Shown here piece after piece: positions 8,459 through 17,564 of a stretch of DNA of 37,593 bases. Every line of letters starts with the position of its first letter. The first letter of the stretch is position 1. Where the stretch lies: positions 1-37,593 of the forward strand of contig NZ_MDUX01000032.1 in NCBI RefSeq assembly GCF_014736495.1, written 5' to 3'. The notes beneath the pieces were generated by a model that did no database searches, was not told where the DNA came from, and worked only from the letters and a program-made list of their open reading frames with translations. Position numbers and translations under genes: made by a program. The DNA is from Candidatus Dactylopiibacterium carminicum. Its GTDB lineage: Bacteria > Pseudomonadota > Gammaproteobacteria > Burkholderiales > Rhodocyclaceae.

Positions 8459-9666
8459 GACAGCAGCGCCCCAGCACGGCGTTGCGCACGAGCTGGCGCG
8501 CCGTGCCTCGCAGCGTCTGGGCATTGGGCTTTGTCTCGATGCTGATGGATATTTCCTCCGAAATGATCCACGCCCTGTTGCCGATCTACATGGTGACGGT
8601 GCTGGGAACCTCGGTGCTGGCGGTCGGGTTGATCGAAGGGATTGCCGAGGCGACGGCTTCGGTGGTCAAGGTGTTTTCCGGCGCGCTCAGTGATCGTCTG
8701 GGCAAACGCAAGTTGCTGGCAGCCCTGGGCTATGGCCTGGGGGCGCTGACAAAGCCGATCTTCCCGCTGGCAGGAACACTGGACTGGTTGATCGGCGCGC
8801 GTTTCATCGACCGCGTGGGCAAGGGCATCCGCGGGGCACCGCGCGATGCGCTGGTGGCCGACGCCACGCCCCCGGCGTTGCGGGGAACCGCCTATGGTGT
8901 GCGGCAGACGCTGGACGTCATCGGCGCTTTCCTCGGCCCCCTGCTGGCCATCGGGTTGATGTGGCTGACCGCCAGTCATTTCCAGACGGTGTTCTGGGTC
9001 GCAGTGATCCCGGCATTTCTGGCGGTATGGGTATTGCTGGTTTTCGTCCGTGAGCCGGAGACGGCTTCAGCTTCGAAGCCACGGGCGCCGCTGAGCCGCG
9101 CCGCGATGCTCAGCCTGGGCGCCGGCTACTGGTGGGTCGTCGTGCTTGGCGTGGTGTTCACGCTGGCGCGCTTCAGTGAAGCCTTCCTGATCCTGCGTGC
9201 CGGCGAGGCGGGGCTGTCGCCGATGTGGGCTCCTCTGGTGCTCGTGCTGATGGCGATTGCATTCTCGCTGTCGGCGTATCCTGCCGGTGCGCTCTCCGAT
9301 CGCATCAATCGGGTGACGGTGCTGGCGATCGGCATGGGGTTCCTGATGGCGGCCGATCTGGTGCTGGCCTTCCTGCCGGGCTTGTCTGGCGTGATCCTGG
9401 GGGTTGTGCTGTGGGGTGTGCACATGGGTTTCACCCAGGGCGTGCTTAGTGCCCTCATCGCAGACAGTGCACCCGCAGAATTGCGTGGCACGGCCTTTGG
9501 TGTGTTTCATCTGCTGGCCGGTCTGGCGCTGCTATTGGCGAGCGTGATCGCGGGTGCGTTGTGGGATGCCTGGGGCTATCAGGGCACCTTTCTGTGCGGT
9601 GCCGTCCTGGCGATGCTGGCACTGGCGGGCGCCGCAATACTGCCGCAGCTGAATCGCCGCCCTTGA
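8455..9666 (+). CDS. Major facilitator superfamily transporter, unknown substrate
   Basis: 403 aa, about twelve predicted membrane helices in two halves. The GTG start at 8455 overlaps the tex stop (GTGA), so translation is probably coupled to tex. Conserved MFS loop motifs are visible: [12 protein letters not shown] between helices 2 and 3 (motif A) and a second-half counterpart [20 protein letters not shown] segment [21 protein letters not shown] resembles a widespread subgroup of uncharacterised MFS exporters. No substrate can be named from sequence. An inner-membrane secondary transporter is certain; efflux is only the common role of this subgroup. Confidence 0.85.
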   Translation: MRQQRPSTALRTSWRAVPRSVWALGFVSMLMDISSEMIHALLPIYMVTVLGTSVLAVGLIEGIAEATASVVKVFSGALSDRLGKRKLLAALGYGLGALTKPIFPLAGTLDWLIGARFIDRVGKGIRGAPRDALVADATPPALRGTAYGVRQTLDVIGAFLGPLLAIGLMWLTASHFQTVFWVAVIPAFLAVWVLLVFVREPETASASKPRAPLSRAAMLSLGAGYWWVVVLGVVFTLARFSEAFLILRAGEAGLSPMWAPLVLVLMAIAFSLSAYPAGALSDRINRVTVLAIGMGFLMAADLVLAFLPGLSGVILGVVLWGVHMGFTQGVLSALIADSAPAELRGTAFGVFHLLAGLALLLASVIAGALWDAWGYQGTFLCGAVLAMLALAGAAILPQLNRRP

Positions 9667-9701
9667 CGGGCTGCGGGCTGAAACATGCCGGGTTGGCAGA
9701 G

Positions 9702-9721
9702 GGGGCGGCAGACCGCCGCCC
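9702..9721. terminator. Hairpin between convergent MFS and cytochrome b561 genes
   Basis: GGGCGG and CCGCCC arms around a short loop lie in the 73-base gap between the two convergent genes. There is no strong T run on either side, so intrinsic termination is uncertain. Confidence 0.35.
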
Positions 9722-9739
9722 GGCTTCTGTCTGCCCGGA

Positions 9740-10291
9740 TCAGTTGTTTGCGCGATATCCAGGGCGAATGCGCCGCAGCGTGTCGTCCTTGAGCACGAAG
9801 TGGTGCCACAGGGAGGCCACGATATGGATGCCGACCAACGCATAGACCGCATTGCCGAGGAATTCGTGGGCGTCATGCACGAAGCTGCGCAGTGCAGGAT
9901 CCGGCGCCACCAGATGGGGCAGATTCATGCCGAAGAAGGCGACCTCGCGGCCGCCGGCCTGGACGAAGACGACGCCGCTCAGTGGCAACGCGAACATCAC
10001 GATGTAGAGCGCCCAGTGCAGGGCATGTGCGCTCGCACGTTGCCAGGCCGCATCGCCCAGGATGGCCGGCGCGCCTGCGTTGAGGCGGATGCCGAGGCGG
10101 ACGAAGGCGAACAGGAACACCAGCAGGCCTGCGCCGATATGGAAGCTCATCAGGGTGCTGCGCATGGCCTGCCCGCCATCCCTGGGGATATTGCCGCGCC
10201 ATTCGATGGCGACCAGCGCGACTGCGAACAGGACGAACATGAGCCAGTGCAGCACGATCTGGCTGCGGCTGTATTCGGTGGGGGCCGGCAT
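9740..10291 (-). CDS. Cytochrome b561 (CybB-like)
   Basis: 183 aa, four membrane helices, dihaem b-type cytochrome of the bacterial CybB family. Candidate haem-ligand histidines are conserved in context: His15 in IVLHWLM, His51 in SFHIGAG, those of HALHWALY, and those of VGIHIVASLWHHF in the last helix. Such proteins move electrons in the inner membrane; CybB of E. coli oxidises superoxide to feed ubiquinone. GGAG lies about 9 bases before the ATG, and a TAGAAT-like -10 (10322-10327, minus strand) lies upstream. It is convergent with the MFS gene and appears monocistronic. Confidence 0.9.
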   Translation of the reverse strand: MPAPTEYSRSQIVLHWLMFVLFAVALVAIEWRGNIPRDGGQAMRSTLMSFHIGAGLLVFLFAFVRLGIRLNAGAPAILGDAAWQRASAHALHWALYIVMFALPLSGVVFVQAGGREVAFFGMNLPHLVAPDPALRSFVHDAHEFLGNAVYALVGIHIVASLWHHFVLKDDTLRRIRPGYRANN

Positions 10292-10394
10292 GATGGATTC
10301 TCCGAAGTTCTGGGTGCCGACATTCTAGGGGCTGTTGACGGTCCTCCACTGCAGAGCGCTCGCGCAAGCGCGGCCGGTCAGTGGCAAGCACCGT

Positions 10395-12239
10395 TTACTC
10401 GGCGGGGGCTTGTGTAGGCTGGGTCTGGATGCCGCGGCGTTCGATGAACAGCGTGTTGCCGGAGGTGCGTTTGGCCTGGCGCTTGGCCTCGGTGGCCATG
10501 GCGGAGATTTCATGATGGGAGGCGCTGCATCCGGCAGGCACCGCTAACGCCCCGATCGAAAGGCTGGGCAGGCAGTGCACCACCTGGCGCCCCTGGCGAT
10601 CTTCGCTGAGGATGCCATCACGAGCGATATCCTCGCTGCTGCAGAAAGCCGGTACGCGCTGGCCGAACTGACCCAGTACGGCTTCGCAGCGTTGTTGCCA
10701 GTCCGTGCTCTGGAACAGCACCAGAAAGTCATCGCCGCCGATGTGGCCGATGAAGTCGTCGCGCGGGTCACAGGCTTCCACCAGCAGGCGGGCCACGAGC
10801 TGGATCAGGTCGTCACCACGCCGATAGCCTTAGACGTCGTTGTAGGGCTTGAAGGCATCGAGATCCGCATAGCAGGCGACAAAACCAGAGCCATTTTCGA
10901 GCAGGCGTTCGATGTGCTCGCTGATCGGCACGTTGCCGGGTAGCTGGGTCAGCGGATTGGCGTAGCGGGCGGCACGGATCTGCATGTCGGTGATCAGCGC
11001 GACCATGTCGCTGATGCTGCCCACGCCGAGATAACGCCCGTTCTCCGTGACGATGAAGCTTTCGGGGATGCTGTTGCCGGCGGCGCTGGTGACCAGGCGC
11101 GAGAGTTCCTAAATGGGCATGCTCTCGTCGATGATCAGCGGCGAGGTATCCATCAGTTGCGCGCAGGGCTTGCGGCCGTAGAGTTCACGGCGGTAGGGGC
11201 GCGCAAAGCGGTCGATCATGGCGCTGCGCATGATGATGCCCAGCGGGATACGCTCGTGGTCTACCACCGGGATGGCTTGCAGGGCGGGGTCCGTCTCGAA
11301 GCGGACGAAGACGCCATCGTTGTCCAGTTGCGGTGACACGGGGGCCACCTGACGCAGCAGTGCCCGCGCGCTGACCTTGCCGGCGGGCGCTGCCGTATAG
11401 CCAGGGAACACTGCGATGCGTGTGGCATTCAGGGCGTTGAGCACCGGCTCGCACACCTGGAGCTGCACCTCGGTGGCCGGACGGGCGATGAAGAAGCCCT
11501 GCACAAAGGGAATGCCGAGGTCGCGCAGGGTGTTGAAGTCCTCCACTCGTTCCACGCCTTCGGCGATGAGACTGGCGCCGCAGGTCTCGGCCATGCCGTG
11601 CATGGCGCGCACGAGCTGGAATTTGAGGGGATCGTCGCTGATGCCGTGGATGAAGTGACGGTCGATCTTGACGAAGTCCGGGTGGATCTCGGTCCACATC
11701 CGCAGATTGGACATGCCCTGACCCAGGTCGTCGATGGCGATGCGGTAGCCCAGGCTGCGGAAGTGTGCGAGCGCGTCGCGGAAATGATCGAAGTCGGCGA
11801 TGCGCTGGTTCTCGGTGATCTCGATCACCACGCGGCTGGGCGGGATGTTGAGCTGGCGCATCAGGGACAGCGTGGCGCCGTTCTGGAAGGCCGGGTCATG
11901 CAGGCTGGCGGGCGTGGCGTTGAGGAACAGCGTGCCGGGTACCTGCTGCCGGGCGAACTCCTCGAAGATGCGGGTGCGGCAGGCGTGGTCCAGCGCATTC
12001 GTGCGGCCGCAGCGTTCCGCCGCGGCGAACAGGCTGGTAGGGCCGTCGAATACCGTACCCCTTGGCCGCACGAGGCCTTCGTAGCCGAGATAGGTACGTG
12101 TGGAAAGCCCCAGGATGGGCTGGAAGACCACGTCCAGCGCTGCCCTGCCGATGATTTCATCCAGCGCCTGAGGGTGCGTGACGTCCACACCGGTCTGGGG
12201 GGCGTGGTCAGCGGAGAAGGCGAGTGAGGCGGGGCACAT
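10395..12239 (-). pseudogene. EAL-CBS-GGDEF cyclic-di-GMP protein interrupted by two in-frame stops
   Basis: One 615-codon frame codes for an EAL domain, a CBS pair and a GGDEF domain, but TAG at 11109-11111 (codon 377) and TAA at 10830-10832 (codon 470) interrupt it without any frameshift. The EAL domain (about residues 30-265) looks catalytically complete: YEGLVRP, NATPAS, EITENQ, DDLGQGMSN, DFVKIDR, IAEGVER, QGFFIARP. The second stop replaces the expected Tyr in FKPYNDV-x-GYRRGDD. The GGDEF signature is GGDDF. If only the first part is made, the product is a phosphodiesterase with half a CBS module. No good ribosome site precedes the ATG at 12239. Sequencing error and readthrough remain possible. 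Confidence 0.85.
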
Positions 12240-12366
12240 GGTTCGGGCGCAATCAAAGCAGCCTGCAATCTATGGCCCGCATGTTGCAATGAGGTTGCAG
12301 ACGGGCGGCCGCGACACAAGGCTTTGCGTTGGCGCAGAAGAATTGTCCGGTTTGGTGCCCGGGCCG

Positions 12367-13272
12367 CTAGTCGCCGCTCAGCATGAACAGCCCTTCGCGG
12401 GCCGCGCGCAGGATGGCTTCGGTGCACGGATGGGTGATGCGGCGCTGCACGCTGATGGCGTAGTAGGCCTGCTCGATCTCGGCGCTGGCGCCGATCATCT
12501 GCACGGCATAATCGCGACAGATCTCCTGCGCGAGTACCCGGGGCGCCATGAATACGCCCCAGCCGGCGCGGCCGCAGGTCTTCATCAGGCCGCTGTCGTC
12601 GAATTCGGCCTGGATGCGCGGGCGCAGGCCCTGTGCATGAGCCCATTGCTCGAACTGCTCGCGCACGCCGGATTCTTTGGTCAGCAGCAGGAAGGGCAGG
12701 CCATGCAGGCAGTGCGGAAACAGTGCGGTACAGCGCGCGGCAAGCGGCGGAGCAGCGAAGAAGGCCATGGGCGAAGCGCCCAGGCGGTGGCTGTAGGCCT
12801 TGACGCTGAAACCGACCGGTATCGGCGTGTCGGCCAGCACCAGATCCAGCCGGTGGGTGCCCAGCTCGGCCAGCAGATGCTGCATTTCCCATTCGCGGCA
12901 GAGCAGGCGCACCGGCAGATCGAGCATCCGCAGCGGGGCCAGCAGGTGCTGCACGATGCTGTTGGGCAGCGCATCGTTGATGCCGACCCGGTATTCGGTA
13001 GGCAATCCATCGAGCTGGTCGCTGCCCAGCAGTTCCTGCAGTTCGGCGCCGAGCGAGAAAATCTCACCGGCGTAGTTCAGCGTCATCTAGCCGGCATCGG
13101 TGAGTACCAGCCGGCGTCCTTCCTTGCGGAACAGGGCGCGGCCCAGTCGCTCCTCCAGCTGCTTGATCTGACCCGAGAGGGTCTGCGGCGTGGTGTGCAA
13201 GGCTTCGGCCGCGCGGATCACCCCGCCGCAGGTGGCTACCTTCCAGAAGTAGAAGAGATGGCGATAGTTCAT
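12367..13272 (-). pseudogene. nhaR: NhaR-like LysR-family regulator interrupted by an in-frame TAG
   Basis: A 302-codon frame, the same length as E. coli NhaR (301 aa). The N-terminal winged helix is NhaR-like (MNYRHLFYFWKVA, TPQTLSGQIKQLEERLG, GRRLVLTDAG). Immediately after TDAG comes TAG at 13087-13089 (codon 62), directly followed by ATG, and the effector-binding domain continues intact (LNYAGEIFSLGAELQELL, VLADTPIPVG) to the normal end. NhaR in E. coli responds to Na+ and activates the antiporter nhaA and osmC. Here a split product (61-aa DNA-binding part plus a reinitiated 239-aa sensor) or simple inactivation are both possible. The gene is divergent from the hibernation-factor-like gene. 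Confidence 0.85.
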
Positions 13273-13305
13273 GACAGTTCGAGAAAACCGAATGATCTGG
13301 TGCTT

Positions 13306-13328
13306 ATGTTCGACTATACGCGAATCAT
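13306..13328. promoter_or_regulatory. Imperfect palindrome between nhaR-like gene and HPF-like gene
   Basis: ATGTTCG, an AT-rich centre (ACTATACG), then CGAATCAT form an imperfect dyad in the 125-base divergent region. LysR-type regulators usually bind such dyads near their own promoter, so an NhaR operator is plausible. This is inference only. Confidence 0.35.
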
Positions 13329-13397
13329 AGCCAGGCCTAGAGTGAGCCGTGCCATCCGTCAGTGACGGCCTTCCCCGATGAAGAACAGGAGTGGAAC

Positions 13398-13736
13398 ATG
13401 AAATTGACCATCAAGCGTACGTCCGGGGCTTCCCTGGATGTCGGCCTGATCAGCCATGTCGAGCGCCGCATGGAATTTGCGCTCGGACGTTTCAGCCACC
13501 ATGTGCAGCAGGTGAAACTCGGTCTCAGCGATGAGAGCTCTCCGCAAGGAGAGACCGAGAAACGCTGCCGCCTCGAACTGCTGCTGATCGATAAGGAGCC
13601 GCTGGTGGTCAGCGAACTTGCGGTGGATGAGTACGCCGCCGTGAACCGCGCCTTTGCCGTTATGGCCTTGCTGGCGACGCGCCGTGTCGATCGGCAGCCG
13701 CGTGAGCGCGCCGAGGGGATACCGGTTTACGGCTGA
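13398..13736 (+). CDS. HPF/RaiA-family ribosome-associated protein (short form)
   Basis: 112 aa starting at the ATG at 13398, which has AGGAG about 8 bases upstream. The fold signature of the S30AE (HPF/YfiA) family is visible: an N-terminal beta strand MKLTIKRTSG, an amphipathic helix with HVERRMEFALGRF, the strand VQQVKLGLSD, then a strand pair around EKRCRLELLL and a final helix with AAVNRAFAVMAL. Family members bind the small ribosomal subunit in stationary phase or stress. This copy lacks the long C-terminal dimerisation domain. It faces the nhaR-like gene, with which it may share a regulatory region, and its stop is 13 bases from that of the convergent lipoprotein gene. Confidence 0.75.
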   Translation: MKLTIKRTSGASLDVGLISHVERRMEFALGRFSHHVQQVKLGLSDESSPQGETEKRCRLELLLIDKEPLVVSELAVDEYAAVNRAFAVMALLATRRVDRQPRERAEGIPVYG

Positions 13737-13749
13737 CTGGGCGCCGATA

Positions 13750-14304
13750 TCAGATCGCGTTACGCGCCAGCTTTGCACCGCTTTTCGGGTTGCGCATGCT
13801 GGCGCCGTCCGCCGTGGTGGGCGGGAAGCCTGCCGGCGAGACGCGCGCGCCCCCTGTCTGAGGCGTGCCGCTGGCCAGCGTGTGCAGAGCCTGCTCCACC
13901 TGGGTCACGATTTCCTGTGCGGTGGCCAGATCGTTGCGGAAGAAATCTTTCCTGGCCGTGACACTGACGCGTGTGAGGCTGGGTGACAGCGTCTCCAGCT
14001 CCATCACGATGTCCAGATCGGCCACCTTGGCATGGGTCGTCTGAACGTTTTCCGTGCTTTCCACCGATTCGACCTGCAGTTGCAGCTTGCGGCCGGCCAG
14101 CAGGATCGCGCCGTCTACCTGGCCCATCGGCGCGCTGAACGTGCGCGAGGCCGTGCTGCCCATCTTGTGGGAAAGCCCGGCACCGGCACCGGCGCCAGCC
14201 AGTGAGACCGCCAGCGCAGCGCAACCATTGAGAAAGCAAAGGCTGATCAGGCACAGGCAAGGGCGGATCAGGCGGGAAACGGCGCGGTGCTTGAGGGTCG
14301 GCAT
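13750..14304 (-). CDS. Small lipoprotein, DUF3568-like
   Basis: 184 aa. The N-terminus has basic residues, a hydrophobic stretch and a lipobox LNGC with the acceptor Cys at residue 28, so it should be a lipid-anchored envelope protein. A Gly/Ala-rich segment follows (AGAGAGAG), then a compact region with the alternating pattern of DUF3568 proteins (ILLAGRKLQLQVESVE, DIVMELETLSPSLTRVSVTARK). The C-terminal 40 residues are polar and low in complexity. No function is known for this family. The ATG at 14304 is the first that includes the whole signal. Confidence 0.7.
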   Translation of the reverse strand: MPTLKHRAVSRLIRPCLCLISLCFLNGCAALAVSLAGAGAGAGLSHKMGSTASRTFSAPMGQVDGAILLAGRKLQLQVESVESTENVQTTHAKVADLDIVMELETLSPSLTRVSVTARKDFFRNDLATAQEIVTQVEQALHTLASGTPQTGGARVSPAGFPPTTADGASMRNPKSGAKLARNAI

Positions 14305-14601
14305 GATGACGATCGGCGGTGAGTTCTGAGACAGCGCCGTGCTGGCGCATACTCACCTCATCAAGCAGTCGACATGCCATTTCGGACCGTTTGCTGCGCC
14401 TGCCGATTGACGGCTCGCGCAACGGCATCAACGGCTTATGTTGCGATCGTGACTTTTTTCACGGATTCGCCTGCGAGCAGGCGCCAGGGGCCATTCGCAG
14501 GCGTACGTCGTCTGGCATGGCCCCTCGGTAGTTCGCGCCCGCGCAGGCGCCGGACTGACGCGTTTCGTCAGTCGGCGGCGCGCTGCGTCATCCGGCGTGC
14601 G
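14305..14601. other. Gene-free stretch with hairpins
   Basis: No credible gene was seen. It contains the strong hairpin listed separately at 14548-14577, and a smaller one at 14448-14463 (CGTGA, a T-rich loop, TCACG). The latter could act as a weak terminator or a 5' UTR element of the lipoprotein gene. Confidence 0.4.
14548..14577. terminator. Strong inverted repeat downstream of mltB
   Basis: GACTGACG (14553-14560) and CGTCAGTC (14566-14573) are perfect 8-base arms round a 5-base loop, extended by CGCC/GGCG with one bulged base. It lies 25 bases beyond the mltB stop at the end of the moxR operon. There is no T run, so it may be an RNA-stabilising 3' hairpin or a Rho-assisted end. Confidence 0.5.
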
Positions 14602-15615
14602 TCATTTCCCGGCTTGGGCGCTGCGATTGTCGACTTCCTGCTTCACGGCCTGGGCCAGATCGTGCACCGCCATGGCGTAAAAGCTGCTGCGGTTGTAGCG
14701 CGTGATTACGTAGAAATTCTGGAAGCCCAGCCACCATTCCGTGGCTTCACCCGGCGTGACCAGGTCGACTAGCGTGATCTTCTGGCCCAGTGCGCTGGCC
14801 GGCAGCTCCGCTTCGATACCGTATTCGCCGAGGATGCTCACATCGATGGCCGGTTCGATGCCGGCATCCGCCAGGCGCTGGGCCTTGGCGGCGTCCGCCA
14901 CGCGGGCCTGGCGCACGATGGGCGTGCCACTCTGCCAGCCGTGCTGCTGCAGGAAGATGGCGTCACGCGGGCTGCCATCCAGATCCACCTTGCCGTTGCC
15001 GTCACCATCCATGGCGAAATTGCGCACGCTGCTGGGCAGGAACTGTGGCAGGCCCAGCGCGCCGGCATAGGAGCCGGTGTAGCCGGTGACATCCCGGCCC
15101 TGCTCACGCGCCAGCAGGAACAGGGATTCCAGCTCGCGGCGGAACAGGTCTGCGCGCGGCGGGTAGTCGAAGGCCAGAGTGGCCAGCGCCGAGAGCGTAT
15201 TGAAATTGCCGGTATAGCGCCCGTAGATGGTTTCCACGCCGATGATGCCGACGATGATCTCGGCGGGCACGCCGGTACGCTGGCTGGCTTGGGCCAGGGC
15301 CTCGCGGTTTTCCTGCCAGAACTTCGCGCCGGCCGAGATGCGGATCGGCTCGATGAAGCGGGTGCGGTAGCGCTGCCAGGAGCGCACTCCCGGGTTGCTG
15401 GGCGGACGGATCAGCTCGATCACACGTGGCTGTGGTGTGGCGCGGGCGAAGGCGGCATAAAGTTCGCCCTCCGTGAAGCGGTTGCGGGCGGCGATTTCAG
15501 TGATGAAGGCCTGCACGTCGGGGCGCTCGATAAAGCCCTGGGCATGGGCGGGCAGCGTGGAAAAGACGGCGGGGATGGCTGCGAGTGTCAGCAGCAGGGA
15601 ACGGCGAAGGCTCAT
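14602..15615 (-). CDS. mltB: MltB-like lytic murein transglycosylase
   Basis: 337 aa. Signal peptide MSLRRSLLLTLAAIPAVF...AHA with likely cleavage near residue 25; no lipobox Cys, so a soluble periplasmic form is predicted. The lysozyme-like core has the catalytic Glu in IIGVETIYGRYTGNF (position of Glu162 of E. coli MltB), followed by FDYPPRADLFRREL, SYAGALGLPQFLPSS and FAMDGDGNGKVDL. It cleaves peptidoglycan glycan strands to give 1,6-anhydro ends. The ATG overlaps the terminal stop of tgpA (ATGA), so its translation was normally coupled to tgpA; the stop codons inside tgpA should reduce that coupling. Confidence 0.9.
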   Translation of the reverse strand: MSLRRSLLLTLAAIPAVFSTLPAHAQGFIERPDVQAFITEIAARNRFTEGELYAAFARATPQPRVIELIRPPSNPGVRSWQRYRTRFIEPIRISAGAKFWQENREALAQASQRTGVPAEIIVGIIGVETIYGRYTGNFNTLSALATLAFDYPPRADLFRRELESLFLLAREQGRDVTGYTGSYAGALGLPQFLPSSVRNFAMDGDGNGKVDLDGSPRDAIFLQQHGWQSGTPIVRQARVADAAKAQRLADAGIEPAIDVSILGEYGIEAELPASALGQKITLVDLVTPGEATEWWLGFQNFYVITRYNRSSFYAMAVHDLAQAVKQEVDNRSAQAGK

Positions 15616-17564
15616 GGTCTGAAATTCTTGATCGTGCGGGCAAGCTCGGCGAGCTGCGCCGGGGTGGCTGGGGCTGCGCCATGGCGCAGGCGGGAATACT
15701 ACTGTTCCGCGATGACGGCAATGGTAGCGGCCCCGGCCGGCAGGGCCAAGCCGGCGCGGTGTGCGTAGTCCGTCGGTGCTTCCCAGGCCTGGCGTGCCAC
15801 GCCCGCGCGGGCGAGGCGGCGGCAGAAGCGTGACCAGAGACGGTCCAGCGCATCGCCAGACTTGCGCGGACGCAGCCGTATCCCCACCCAGGCCAGCCAG
15901 AGCGCCGCGCCCGCGCCGAGCAGCATGGCCATCTGGCGCCAGTCCGCGTCCGGCAGGCCCAGCTGTTCCAGGAATTGACGCTGGCGCTGCGCGTTGTAAC
16001 CCAGCACTCACTGGTTCCAGCTGTTGTTCAGTGCTTCCCAGCGGTGGCGCAACGCGCGCAGCATGGCCAGAGCCTCGCGCATGAACAGTGGCCTGGGCTC
16101 GCTGCTGGAAAGGGCGCGGGAAAGGCCGCCATCGATGCGCTCCGGCGCACTGGTGGCGGTCGGGTCCACGCGCAGCCAGCCGCGCCCGGCGATCCAGACT
16201 TCGGCCCAGGCGTGGGCGTCGGACTGGCGTACCACCAGGCTGCCGTCGACGGGGTTGAACTCGCCGCCCTGGTAACCGGTGACCACGCGTGCCGGCACGT
16301 CGGCCGCGCGCATCAGCACGACGAAGGTCGAGGCGAAGTGTTCGCAGAAACCGCGTTTGCTGTCGAAGAGGAATTCGTCGGCCGGATGCGCCTGCGCCAG
16401 CGGCGGATACAGCGTGTATTGCAGACGTGCATCGCGCATCAGGGCGATGCCGGCATCCACACGGGCTGCCGGATCGGCATGCGCGGCGGCCAGGGCTTCG
16501 CCGGCAGCGCGCGTGCGCGGGTTGTTGTCCGGCAGGCTCAGGGCCGCCTTGAGCGCGCCGGGCCACTCATGCAGGCCGACCGGGGTGGCCGGGTAGGAGA
16601 CCAGTTCCAGACGTTGCCGGGCGCTGACCGGGCGACGTGCCATCAGTGTGAAATCGTGGCCGTAGAGCGCGCCGCGTTGGCCGTCGGCGAGTGGATAGTC
16701 CATTGCCAGCAGCCAGCCCTGGTAGTGCGGCTCCAGCGTCATGGTGTAACGGTAGGCAGGCCCCTGCACGGCATAGGGCGGTTCGTTGCGCAGCATGTTG
16801 TCGCTGCGCTGCCAGCGCCTGCCATCGAAGCGGGTGAGTACCGGGCCGCGCCAGTAGCGTTCGCGCGCGGGCGGTGGATCGCCGGCGAAATCCACGCGGA
16901 AGGCGATTTCGCCGGACTGCACCAGCTCGGAGATGGAGCCGGGCTGCATCTCGTTGGAGAGCCCGGTGACGCCGGTGAACGCATCTCCCGGCATGCCCCA
17001 CAGCGGGCCGTCGACGCGCGGGAAGAGTACGAACAGCAGCAGCGTCAATGGAATGGCCGTGCCCAGCAGGCGCAGGCCCAGGCGCAGTTGTCGTGCCACG
17101 GGCAGGGTCGGTCGCTCGATGTGCGCGCTGGTGGCGAGGATGGCCAGCGCGCAGGCGAGCACGCTGGCGGCCACGAACAGGGTTTGTTCATTGAGGAACT
17201 GCCCGGTCATCAGGAAGCAGCACAGCAGCAGGGCTGCGCGCGCATCGCGCTGCTTGCGCGTTTCCAGCAGCTTGAGCGGCAGCAGCAGCGCGAGCATGGC
17301 GAGCCCTGGCTGGCGGCCGAAGAGCTGGTGGTATTCGAATACGGTGATCGCCGCGCCGATCAGGGCGATGGGGATCAGCACCGCGCGGTGGGGGATGGCG
17401 CGATCCTGCCAGGTGAGCCAGCCCCGCCAGGCCAGCATCAGTGTGGCCAGTACGGCGACGCCGACGGGCAGTGCCGGCAGGAAGGGGGCCAGCGCCAGCG
17501 TGGCGGTGGCCAGCAGGTAGAGCCCCAGGCTGCGCTGGACGGCGGGGCTTTCAGCGCGGCGCAT
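15612..17564 (-). pseudogene. tgpA: TgpA-like membrane transglutaminase interrupted by two in-frame stops
   Basis: A 651-codon frame, start 17564 with GGAGG 7 bases upstream. The N-terminal multi-helix membrane part (DUF3488) is followed by the periplasmic transglutaminase-like core with the Cys/His/Asp triad visible in GFCEHFAST, SDAHAWAEVW and WLRVDPT. TGA at 16008-16010 (codon 519) replaces the conserved Trp of WNQWVLGY, and TAG at 15699-15701 interrupts the C-terminal tail (DUF4129-type) 28 codons before the normal end. Both lie in the same frame with no shift. A product stopping at codon 518 keeps the catalytic core but loses the last membrane helix and the cytoplasmic tail. TgpA is essential in P. 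aeruginosa, so inactivation would be notable. Confidence 0.88.

Noticed and set aside
14305..14601. Possible small RNA between the lipoprotein and mltB genes
   Set aside because: Hairpins are present but there is no convincing promoter plus T-run terminator pair.
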